A stretch of 64,000 nucleotides of DNA from Bryopsis sp. KO-2023. Its lineage: Eukaryota > Chlorophyta > Ulvophyceae > Bryopsidales > Bryopsidaceae. The position numbers and the translations under genes were made by a program. Every line of letters starts with the position of its first letter. Within the stretch, counting starts at the first letter, position 1. The DNA is taken from positions 62,001 through 126,000 of the forward strand of contig BSYQ01000005.1 of NCBI GenBank assembly GCA_030272585.1. The letters run 5' to 3'. Shown here piece by piece: positions 43,640 through 53,800 of this stretch. The notes beneath the pieces are model-generated. The model was not told the origin of the DNA. It did not search any database and was given only the letters and a program-made list of their open reading frames with translations.

Positions 43640-46023
43640 ATGCTACGGAGGGCGCTGAACCGCTCCGTGTTGAACGGAGTCTCGATTGGCGTCAAGTCTT
43701 TTCCTGGCGAAGCCTGGCAGTCTGTGAGAACCAGGTTCTTCAACGACGATGTCGCTTCCGCCATGGGGGGCATCGCACCGCCCCAACACCAACCTTTAAC
43801 CCCTCCACCTCCACCTGGCCCTGGCGGAGCTCAGGTCCAGAAGGAAGATGATGGGAACTGGGGAGATGCGGAGATGCCTGCAGCCCCACAGAACGACCAG
43901 TTTGAGGGGTCCTGGGATGAAATCTCTGGTGCAGCTATGCAGCTCGATTCCAGCCGTTTCGACCCAAAGCTGTTCGAAGGAGAGCCCAGCGACGAGCAAG
44001 TTGATAGGGTGTGGTTGGTTAGGATTTCTCCCAGACAGATATATGTATATATTTAAGAATGTACAAATTCCTGCAAGGGATATGTCCAGAGTGGGAAAAT
44101 CACTTAATTCTAGAACCAACAAAAACTGAAAAATGAAACAATATTGGCTTGTGCACATATTGTGCATATATTGGGGGTCAGAATGTTTCCTATTGATCAT
44201 CATCCCCAGTCAAAAAGGATAGTTTTTTATTTTTATTTTCCGAATAAGGACGCCAATACACCAAACACAGCATCGCTGGAATCGTTTTCTTAAACAATGA
44301 GTTTTTGTGAATGCATTACAATCAAGACTGGAAGCTTCATCCAGCACACCCGCTGTATGACTGCCAGGTCCATTGCTTCCCTTTATCCTGTTTAAGATGA
44401 AAAACATTTTGCCCTTCCGTCCAAAAAGTAGAAAATATATATTTGCATTAAAAAAATGTCGTTCAATGGATCTTTTCAAGTGTCAAAGATGGTTTAAAAA
44501 CTGTTCGTCCGTTTTTGGATTGTAAATTTTAGTATATGGGGAGTGAATGCAAATCAGCTTCGGAAAAATGGAAAGACCGTCAACAGAAAGTCAGACATGA
44601 TTTCGAAAGGCATACAACTGATAGCGGCTCATCAGAGGTACAAGGTAAGAAGCAACAATTAACCAACGAAAAAATGAAAGATATCAAGGATTTTGTTCGT
44701 ATGGTATATCCATCTCTGTTGTTTTATCTGGGGCCCTAGTGTCGGAATATGGTAATTATATTCTGGAAAGATGGAAAATTACTTGATTTCCAAAAACATC
44801 ATCGTTGCATGGATCCAAAATGGCAGTTGATAAATAGCGCCCAATCCAAATAGGAGTGGGGGTGTATCTCTGGAGCAGGAGTGATGTGACAGAACACGTC
44901 AAGCTGAAAAAAAAGAAATGATCTTGAAGGAGGGGATGTTCAATTTGTTTGGCTCCAGAAATGTCATTTGATTATCCCACCCACCTGCAACATGGATCCA
45001 TGCTGGTGGCAACAAAGTATATAAATAGTATTAAATTTTAAAAAAATGTTGATTGATTATCTTAAACAACCTGAATGAATCAGAGATATCTTATTTTTTA
45101 TTCTGCATTTTTGATATACCCAGGAGCTTTGTGTTCGATTAATCTTGTTTCTGTTCTTTGGATTTCCCCCTTTCCATAGCCGTTCAATGAGTTGAAATTA
45201 AATATAAAAAATCTTCTGAATGTTAGCTTGTTTCACAGTGGCCATCCTTACCGAGCGCATCAAGCAAATGCAAGATCACCTGACTGTGCATCGTAAGGAC
45301 TTTTCCTCCAGGCGGTAGGATTTTAACCAATTCAAATGATCATCTTTATTTTTTTTAATCCTTAAAGATAGCAGACTACACCACACTCTCTAGAAGCCGC
45401 ATTTTACAAGTTTGGGCTGAGTGTTTGCTTTGAAAAAATTAGATGTGCAGCATCCTGCAGTACATTGAGTGACATTTATGGGAAGGTCAAATTTCATATT
45501 CTTCATTGGGTTTTGTTTTCTCTGTGATTCAGGGGTTTGGAGAGGATGTTGAACACTCGACGGAAATTGCTGATCTACCTTAGAAAAAAGGATTTTGATA
45601 GGTACTGCACCACCATCGGAAGGCTCAATCTCAAGGACATCTATGTTCGACAGGTAAGTTCACTGAGGAAATCACACCCTAATGATTTGACATGTTGAAA
45701 CTGGTGATTTTTAGGACATAGCAGAGTACTTTTTGAAAGGGATGGTTCTCTTGAGTGTAATATGGACAAGCAGTTTTGGTTGAATATCCTCATAAATCAG
45801 AAGTTCATAAAGAACTGCTTCATTGGCAGGAGGATGCTGGATTAGACTTTGTGTGTCAAGATGTGCTCTTACATGATGTGGCTTTGTTTTGGCTCCACTC
45901 TCCTATTATAGAAATTGAGGTCACGCTGGGCATTTAAGGATAAAAGAAATTTTGTTTGCTGTGCAGGATCGATATGCCATCTACAGAACTGCCAAGGAGC
46001 TTCAGAGAAAAAAGCTGAACTAA
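43640..46023 (+). CDS. organellar (probably mitochondrial) ribosomal protein uS15
   Basis: Bacterial-type S15 of an organellar small ribosomal subunit; it binds the central domain of the small-subunit rRNA. Five exons: 43640-44008, 44533-44644, 45239-45314, 45533-45653 and 45967-46023, phases consistent, 244 residues. The leader MLRRALNRSVLNGVSIGVKS is rich in Arg and free of acidic residues, a typical mitochondrial presequence; a plastid role cannot be excluded. The S15 core lies in the last 90 residues: TTDSGSSEVQVAILTERIKQ, DHLTVHRKDFSSRRGLERML and RRKLLIYLRKKDFDRY. The preceding extension is Pro-rich then acidic (PPPPPGPGGAQ, DGNWGDAEMPAA), much longer than bacterial S15 (about 89 residues total). 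The last exon adds a basic tail (YRTAKELQRKKLN). Confidence 0.92.
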
Positions 46024-46389
46024 CACATACAGTTTGTTTAGTTAGAGACAACTTTGTATCGAGGGAGTTGACGCTGCTCGGTGTTCTCCGTGCAGTCCAC
46101 TGGGAAAGCTACTGCGTGGGAGTGTACATTAGATTTTTTGATTTTCAGATGGAAATGGAAAAGGAGCCAGCTTTGAGATATTCCATGTTCCCCTCTGAAA
46201 TAGACCAAATATGTAGACACACTATCACCAGATTTTTTTGACAAGAATATGTCATCAAACAATGGAAAGAGGGTTTCCTGTGCACCCGTGGCTGTTCTAC
46301 CCCCTCATGAGTGCACATCACTGCTTGGCTCCGTCAAAAGACAGCATCCCAAATGCCCATCGACTGGATCTGGTTACCATGCGTTGGAC
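46024..46389. other. convergent 3' region between uS15 and the TPR gene
   Basis: No gene supported. Contains the 3' flanks of both genes. Confidence 0.5.
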
Positions 46390-47950
46390 TCAAGGACATC
46401 TGTCCCATGGTTTGCGCACTTCTTTTGAGGTATCATCTTTCGTTTTGGACCAGAGATCGGCACATCGGAAAGCTTGCCTGGCTTTGTCAGGCTGTTTCAG
46501 GTGTTCATGCTCCGTCGCCAAATTATGATACGCGGAAGACATCACCCTCCGATAAAAATGCCTATCTTGGAGGTCTGCGAGCGTTAAAAACGCTCGGTGA
46601 ACTGCATATCAGACAAAACCAGTGCGAATCCCCCCCCCACACACACTGTTTTTGTGTATGTTTCCTCAGCTTGAACTATTTCGACTTGCTAAGGGAACGC
46701 TTTCCCACCTTCTTTTCGCTTCAGCAGCCCCGTGATAGCACTGTTGATACATGCCAGTGCCTCCCGGTGCCTGCCGAGCTTGCTTAGAGCAACGCACATG
46801 TTCATGTACGTTATCTCGCAATCCGACAGACCAGAGGCGTTCTCCTTTTTGGAAACTTCGAGTGCAAGCGCTTGGTTTAGCAGTTTCATAGCGCCACGGG
46901 GACTGCCTCTCCGCAACCAGTAGCATGCCAAGTTGTTCAGCGTCGTTGAGCGAAGATAAATTCGCACGACGTCGTCCGTGTGCATCAAAAATTTCGATGT
47001 CGTGAGCATCTCAGCTTTTTTTAGCATTTCATGTGCCTCCCTCATTTTGTGGCGGCGCATTAGCACCGTCGCCGCCCCGTTCATTTGCTTCACGGTGGAC
47101 TCACATATTTGCTTCACCTCAGTACCTGCAAACAAACAAGATTACCTCAGTACCTGCGCCAGTGAATTGCAATCAGGCAAACGAGCACAGAACCAAATTT
47201 CATTGTTAGCTGCGGTGCATTCCGGCAGACAGGAACGAAGAACGAAGACATTCGGGCGGGCTTCGCCTGCCCGAAAAACGTACTTGACGCTCCAAATTCC
47301 ATCACTGCAGCGGTTAGAGCGTCCTCCATTTCTCTGAGCCTCACCAACAGCGCTTCCGTGTCTACCGGTGTGTTCGTTGCTTCCACCAAATGGGTGTTCT
47401 GGAGCACACGCCTCCGCTGAGACCCTCCGCATCGTTTTTGATGGGAAGGTTGAATCCTGAGTGTTGCCGCCTCTTTCTTTGGGACAGATATATGCGCCCT
47501 GCTTCGCATCTCTGGCGACATATAGGGAGCTCCTGGGGGAGGGGAGAGACCTTGAACGAAGCAAGTTGATACACGTCCCAAGTCTTTGCGGCTGGCGCCG
47601 CCGCCGCCAGTAGTTGCGCTGGGTCCCCGAGATCGGGCGGATTGGGTTTTTCTTGCCTTGGGAATATGTGGCGCGGGACATTGGCCGGTCAGAGACTTGT
47701 GGCTCGGGACGTCTCGTGTATTTGATGGTCTTAAGCGCGGTGCACTGTAACATCGATTGGCTCTCGTTCCGTAAACTAAACTTCGTGGGATGGCTGCGGT
47801 CGGTTTTCGCCACAAATTGATATCCGATGGCTGCCGAGTCGATGGGTTTGTCCATCCCCAATGACATGAATTGTTGCTCTCATCGTTTTCTTCATTCAAG
47901 ACTTCCTCCAGCATCCCAAGTTCGTCATTATCCAGACCGAGCGAAAACAT
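46390..47950 (-). CDS. TPR-repeat protein of unknown role
   Basis: Three exons in phase: 47284-47950 (ATG MFSLGLDNDELGMLEEV), 46709-47125 and 46390-46601, about 431 residues if the stop at 46390-46392 is used. The first exon encodes a poorly structured, Arg/Ser/Pro-rich N-terminus of about 190 residues and then a helix (LVRLREMEDALTAAVMEFGA). The second and third exons hold helical pairs of tetratricopeptide type: TVLMRRHKMREAHEMLKKAE, TTLNNLACYWLRRGSPRGAM, EITYMNMCVALSKLGRHREA and SSAYHNLATEHEHLKQPDKA. TPRs bind peptides and build complexes; several flagellar proteins look like this, but no specific family is recognised. A donor (GAA|GTGCGC) near the end leaves open that the true C-terminus is encoded further downstream. 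Confidence 0.72.
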
Positions 47951-48405
47951 TGTCTCTTTTTCGCAGCGATAGAGTGGAGAGCAACGTCGTGCTAGACTCT
48001 ATTGCCAGGAACAGAGATAAGAATGGTTTGGCTTTGACTGGTCAGAGCATTTTGTAGTGAACTGTGGTGTTGTTGACGGCTCCACCGCCGGAAACGAGAC
48101 AATGTTTGTTCTGGTGGTTCAATGAAGGAGTTGGCAAGTTGCCAAAGAACTGTTTGTTAAGCTGTTTCGAATTCATTGACGAGCAGACGCGCTCAAACAT
48201 ACTTGGGGGAACAAACACACACAAACACATACCTTTCATGAAAGGTGTGTGATCACACCTGCTCAAGGGATTTATTTTCGACGGGGTCTGCAAATCTAGG
48301 GGAAAAATATTACCAGTGGCACCTAAGCTCGAGGCAATTGAGTTGCTGAAGCAGCGCTTGAACACACAAACAAGAAAACGCCCTTTCTGTTGAAAGAAAC
48401 ATTAT
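47951..48405. other. region with palindromes, no gene called
   Basis: A 107-codon minus-strand frame (48042-48365) and short plus-strand frames have no family support. Two adjacent palindromes are listed separately. Confidence 0.4.
48231..48260. repeat. two adjacent perfect palindromes
   Basis: acctttcatgaaaggt (48231-48246) is a perfect 16-bp palindrome. It is followed within a few bases by gtgtgatcacac (about 48248-48259), a perfect 12-bp palindrome. The spacing suggests protein-binding sites or a cruciform, but nothing else supports a function. Confidence 0.75.
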
Positions 48406-49033
48406 TTATTGCACGCAGTACTTATATCGACCGCGGGAAATCGCTCTTCTCCTTGGGTTTTTGTGAACACAAATAAGTTCTCCAGATCTTGATCCACGCC
48501 AGTATGGATATACTGTTCCAAATGGCTTATTTCCTCTGCAGGATCCATAAGTTTTCATAAAAAATGTGTGCGTGTGTGTGTCCATGTTGAAAAATTGAAA
48601 ACGAGGTTTTGGGGAGTCGAACATATCGCATGCATCCCGCTGTGGGGCTTTCTTGTGTTCTGGAATCGAGGGAAAGATATCTTCATCGATGAATCGAGGG
48701 GCGATGCCCTCTTTTGCTGCTTTGTAATCACCAAAAAGAAATAAAGCAAATATTTTTTGCGACCTGAATTCGGTGTAGTTTTTTTTCTTTGGAAAAAATA
48801 CTTTTGGTCAGAGTTGGAAATGCAACCTTCAATAAGAAATTTCTGGACCTTTTTTGCGCGCGCGGCATGGTATTTTGCTGCTTCCAAGATGTATCGTAAA
48901 ATGTATTCAGCTGGCTAGCTCAAAAGAGGCTGTGACATCTTTACGACACGAGAAGAGCTGGGGGAATAATGACAGACCAGGACTCGTCCCAATAATAGAG
49001 CTGCCTACATATTCTTGCGGAAGTATCTTCAAC
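48406..49033 (-). CDS. small basic protein of unknown function (5' end not found)
   Basis: Three exons join in phase on the minus strand: 48950-49033, 48827-48914 and 48406-48716 (stop 48406-48408). They read VEDTSARICRQLYYWDESW, then AEYILRYILEAAKYHAARA and KKVQKFLIE, then GIAPRFIDEDIFPSIPEHKK and a basic ending, TVYPYWRGSRSGELI to RRAISRGRYKYCVQ. The first exon with the start codon was not found; it should lie above 49033. The middle part is a probable amphipathic helix. The TG-rich tract at 48565-48582 is read through as alternating Thr and His. I do not recognise the family. The codon-phase fit of three consecutive joins is the main evidence that it is real. Confidence 0.55.
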
Positions 49034-49200
49034 CTGAAGAGGTGTTGAAAGAAAGAAACCACAACAAAAAACCACCCTCTCAACTGGTGCTACTTCTACC
49101 GTGTTCACGGAGTGAAAAAGCGGCCTCCAAGGTGTTGGCAATTCACAACACACACCCACACCCACACACACATGGCCGTCTCTTTTGAGATCTCAACTAA

Positions 49201-49358
49201 CCCCCCCCCCCCGATTAGTATCCCCCCCCCCCCAATACAATCCCCCCCCCCCCAAATACAATCCCCCCCAGTCGAACGTGGTTTTCCTCCTAAATACAGT
49301 CCCCCCCTTCAAAAGAAAAATCCAAGTTCGACTGGGTGGGGGAGAACCACGTTCGACA
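49201..49358. repeat. C-run array and inverted repeat
   Basis: Runs of 7-12 C are spaced by near-identical spacers (aatacaat, aaatacaat, aaatacagt) between 49201 and 49310. They are followed by gtcgaacgtggtt (49271-49283) and its exact reverse complement (49345-49357). A second inverted pair overlaps it (cccagtcgaac against gttcgactggg at 49326-49336). The whole could fold into nested hairpins and, on the minus strand, G-quadruplexes. Confidence 0.75.
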
Positions 49359-49684
49359 GACGACGCGAGTCGCGTCTGCAAGACTTCCGATTGTAGTGGA
49401 AATCCAAGACACGAAAACAAACAAACTGAAAAACAGTTGTGACGATTCTTTTCACACATCAGCTACATCGACGTCCGACTCGACGTTTCTGAGCGACGCT
49501 TCTATCCAAACATGGGCGACAGTGACATCGACCTCGAAGTCGAACTGGACGAGGGAAAAAAAGTTCAGACAATTATCTACTAGAGATGTGTTCAAGTGAT
49601 TTTTTTTCGGGGGCATTGGCTACCGTTCTGGATGTAAACAAGTCAGGGGACATATTAATCAGAATTTTTGAAAAATCCCCCGAA

Positions 49685-49817
49685 TACAATGACTGGAGCA
49701 TCTAAATCCCCCCCCCAAATAGAGTCCCCCCTTAAAACTGCCACACAACTGCAAATCTATAGTCCCCCGGGGGACTGTATTCGGGGGGGGGGGGGGTTAG
49801 ATGCTCCGGTCATTGTA
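49685..49817. repeat. fold-back element with about 30-bp terminal inverted repeats
   Basis: Left end: tacaatgactggagcatcta followed by a C-run (49685-49716). Right end: a G-run followed by tagatgctccggtcattgta (49786-49817), its reverse complement with one mismatch in the unique part. A perfect 16-bp palindrome agtcccccgggggact (49761-49776) lies between. No coding capacity. Its C-run spacers (aaatagagt) resemble those of the array at 49.2 kb, so the two may be relics of one family. Confidence 0.75.
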
Positions 49818-50000
49818 GAGGGCATTGAACATCTTTGGATCCAAATTAGTACTAAATGCGATTTGTAGATCAACATCAATGTTGATAGTCAGGATATCTT
49901 AGATTGTTGAGTAAATATGGGTGCTGGTGTGTTTCTGTTCCTTCTTTCATCTTCTTAAAACAAAGAGGAAAGAAAGAAGAATGGGAGGCAGGAGGAGGAG

Positions 50001-50085
50001 GGATCGCCCCTCAGCAAGATGCGTTGTCCTCTAGACGAATGTTCGCTTTGAAGCGATGGTTTCCCTCGAGCGCCGACGCTCGTGA
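50001..50085 (+). repeat. 85-bp dispersed repeat, copy 1
   Basis: Matches the reverse complement of 56721-56805 at 81 of 85 positions, with sharply defined ends. In the frame beginning IAPQQDALSSRRMF and ending SSADAR, all four differences are synonymous (Pro, Arg with two changes, Ser). This suggests a short conserved coding exon, but flanking splice sites were not identified. Confidence 0.8.
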
Positions 50086-50887
50086 GAAGAAGGAATTGTC
50101 CTTGCAACATTTCACTTGGAATTTCTTTGGTTGGTCTTTTTTTATTGCAATCCACCCAGGGTTAGGATTTTTATCATCCTGTTCCAACAATGCGTGTGGA
50201 AAATAATGGGGGCAGCTTGTGATATGGAACGGTGCTGGGGGTGACACATACAGAGGGCTTCAACATGTTCCAAAAGAAACCTGCCGTTCTTCGTAAGAAC
50301 AGATTTTCCAGCTCCTCTGATCAGAGCAGTACAATTCCAGAACACACCATACTATGATAGGTGATGGAGTATTATCAATTGATATCTGTCTTCCAAGGCA
50401 GAAAAAGCTGGAGAGAGAGGAAACAAAGAAAAAGACCACCACTTTTCCCTCAGAAAAAAAGTGTTACACCCTCTTTCCCAATAGAATGATCCCCCCAACA
50501 TCTGAATCTCCTCCTTTCAATTGCTCCTTCCTGTGTGGGTGGTGGTATTGATGCGTGTGTCTGTAAACATCAACGAATTGGTGGAAATCGTTGGAAGTCT
50601 TTCAACACACAACTGTGAATTGGTGGTGATTTTCTCCAACACACAACGCCCACCTCTTCGGAAAGAGTTTCAACGATTTCCATCATTGGAAAGTTTCGAT
50701 TCCGCATTTGGGAACTACAGCAGTGCGGGGTTTCACACTTCTGGTCGGACAGTTGGACGAGTGGTCGCGTTGTCACACCAGAAACACTTCCCACACTTTT
50801 TGGAGAGGCTGCTGAATTGTTTTTCTTTCGAAAGCGAACAGCTCGTTGGGTGAGTCGTCCCCCTGAAGAAAATCTTGAAAGAGTCCA

Positions 50888-53800
50888 ATGGAGGTTTTGA
50901 TGGACCCGAAGACGATATCCGGGTTGGTCAATCTTGGGCGCCAAATCCTGGCAATGGCCGAAAGCGCGAAGAGCAACCAGAGGTCGTGCGGAATGCTGGG
51001 TTCTCTGGCGTACAGTGTGACGAGGATCGCAAAGGAAATGGTCGAATTCTACACGGACGAGGGGGTCTCTTCGAGCGCTTTCACATTTCTCGCCCAGCTG
51101 CAACGAGAGCTGAAACTAGTTGAATCGTTGGTTAGACGAGCAGGATCGATGTCGGCGCTGGAGAAGTTTCTGAGTGCTGCTAAATACGAGAAAGAATTCA
51201 GGGAGTCCATGGAAAATCTCAAATTGTTGCTGGCAGGTGTGTGTGGTCGCTCATTTCACTTTCTGTCTGAGGCAAATCATTGTGGGAAATTCTATCGATC
51301 ACACCAACCAATGTCTGTCATGCAGCGTTTTCCCATGATTTGTCATCTTATAAATGGACATAATTGTTTCGATTTTTCCGAAGCACCCAACCACCACTCC
51401 TATCCTCGCTCAAAAACAAAAAATGGCTGGGGTTGATTTTGGCAAATCGAAGACTTGATTCTGCATGATTCAGCAACTACAATGATTTTTTTTCTTCTTT
51501 TCCCAGTTTTTTCCTTCCAAAGAAACGGCTTTCCATTACGGCTGAAAACCCCATGCAGCCAATCCACCATGCAAATTAATAGAAAACCAAATGTCCCCAC
51601 ACATCCAAATTCAAATTTCACACTGAAGATGCTGTCTTATGGTTCAGCCCTCAACACAGCGAACGGTTTTCTTGCTGCCAAGAATGCTTCGGTGACATTC
51701 AGATCCAAGGCAGCGTCCTTTGGAAAAAGCTTGTCGAATCTGAAAGATGAAAGTGCAGAAATGGCTTTTCGGAGTGAGATCTCCTCCGAGGACCAAGCCG
51801 TTTGGATTCAATTAAGCAAAGTGAGCATTGCTGACATGCATGGTTGCGGCATGCCTTCCTCGCCATAATGTGAAAAGAATGAGTTGTTGAAATGGAAACG
51901 TGGATCTGTTACTGCAGAATCACATATTTGATAAGATTAAGTATGCTTTGGGGATGTTCTTTTCATAACAAAAATATCTTGCAAAGACAACCTACCAAGA
52001 AGTTCTTTTCGGGTTTCCTCTTTCCCAATGAACTCCTTCGATGCGTGAAAGTCCACTGTGTGAATGACGGTGAGGTCGGCCATTGTTTAGGATTGCAGAC
52101 ACAATGGTTGGTTGTCTGTCTGACTTGTGGCCTAAAACAGGCACATCCTTTGTATGCAAATTCAGACAATGGACAGATTGATGAACCAAGCCATCAGCAG
52201 GGATGAGGGCAGGCAAGAGTTCATGCACCACATGGCAAAATTGTATGATGCGGATGCCTCCGAGGTAATAAAATTTATAAAGATAATTGGGTCCTCTATG
52301 AAAAAACGAGAAATAATAAAAATCAAGTAATTGAAAATTTCGAGTTTCAGCCATCGGAGCCAAAATGAGGATAGTTAGATCTGGACTTTCTCAGAATAAA
52401 CTGTTTCCACATGTGATTTGTCCTTTGTCTTTTCCGTTTCTAGCATTCTGCCTGTTTTCAAGCATCTTTTCCAGACTCCTGTTGAGAACATTTTGCTGCA
52501 ATTTGATGAAAAGAAACAGATGAAAAGAGATGGGGGGGGGGTTGCACTTGGTTTCCAGGGAAGTCTTCTAGCATTGTTCAGGTTTCTCAACAAAGAGATT
52601 AACAAGGGCAGAACCGAGAAGGACGAGCGTGTCAGACTGTTCAACGAAATGCTGCTGGGAGTCACCGTGCGACTGACACTGGATCCTCCCGATTGGACGT
52701 TTTGCCCTTTGACTGGGATGATAATGAAGGATCCGGTCAATGTAAAGGAGTCCCCGGTTGAAACACCGATAGAAAGGAGCTTCGCTGAGGAGTGGTTCTT
52801 CGAGAGGGGCAACAAGCGTTGTCCGATTTCTGGGCAAGATCTGGAAGAAGTGACTCTCGTTGCAGATGGGGATATGGACCAGAAGATCAAAGCTTGGAAA
52901 CTAGAGAGTGACTGGGTCGAGTTGGTATGGTTTTTCGCAGACACATCACATCTTTGCTGAAATTCCCACCCACTATGCGAAAACGAGTCATAAGGCCCCC
53001 TTTGCGATGCTGTTGTGGTTGTGTCTTGTTTTCGAAAGGGGAGAGCCATGTGCTGTGTTAAAAAAAAGTTTCATGTTCTCTGCACCAGTCAGTATCTTCT
53101 TCTTTTTCGCCCGCCCTCTGCCCGCCCGGTGTTTTTCCTGCTAGTTTAGAACCCCATTCATGCAAGTGTGTAAGGCATTTCATGCTTATGTCTTTCACCA
53201 GGATGATGGCGACAGCAAAAAATACGAGACGAGCGATGGAGGAGAGGCCGGCAGTGAGGCAGTGGTGCAGGTGGGTTGGCTCGAATTCGAGTTTTATGAA
53301 ATTCCTGTGGCAATGGAAAACTGGGGTGCATGATGCACCCCAGATCAAGACATGCAGGTATGCATCATCTCTTTACAGGTCAAATTCTCTTTTGGGATTG
53401 AGGGGTAATCGCTTATGGTGCCTTTGCCAGGATTTTCTGCGTTTGGAGGATTGCATGCGTTTGCAGGACTTTTCGCGAGACATGATCCAAGCTGCAAAAG
53501 ATGGAGACACTGCTGCTGTCAAAGTGTGTGTCGATAGTGGAGTTGATTGAAACTGCACTTGGATCCGAAATTTCATATTTTTGGGGTCGACATTATGGGC
53601 GGGCTGTGACGAGGCTGACAGCTTCAATGGGATATATTTCGAAAAGTAAAACAAAAATAGCACTCACTTTACAATTTCAACATCCGTCGATTTCAGGTTT
53701 GTGTGCACTCACAGTTGGGATAGGTATCATTCATTGGTACTTGACTGTTGATCGCCTGACCACCAGGAGTTTCTGGAATGGGGTGCCGACGTGGATGCTA

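Larger units (their letters stand above)
49034..50887. other. repeat-rich stretch upstream of the U-box gene
   Basis: No complete gene recognised. It contains C-run clusters with inverted repeats (49201-49358), a fold-back element (49685-49817), the 85-bp repeat copy (50001-50085), a TG/CA tract near 49150-49172 and an 11-bp inverted repeat (50583-50593 and 50671-50681) just before the U-box gene. Confidence 0.6.

Noticed and set aside
48042..48365. 107-codon minus-strand frame
   Set aside because: No homology recognised, crosses the palindromes, and no acceptable splice join to the neighbouring exons was found.
49201..49310. Regular C-runs with similar spacers, at first sight a CRISPR-like array
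   Set aside because: The repeats are homopolymers, the spacers are nearly the same, and the genome is eukaryotic. Slippage or a mobile element explains it better.
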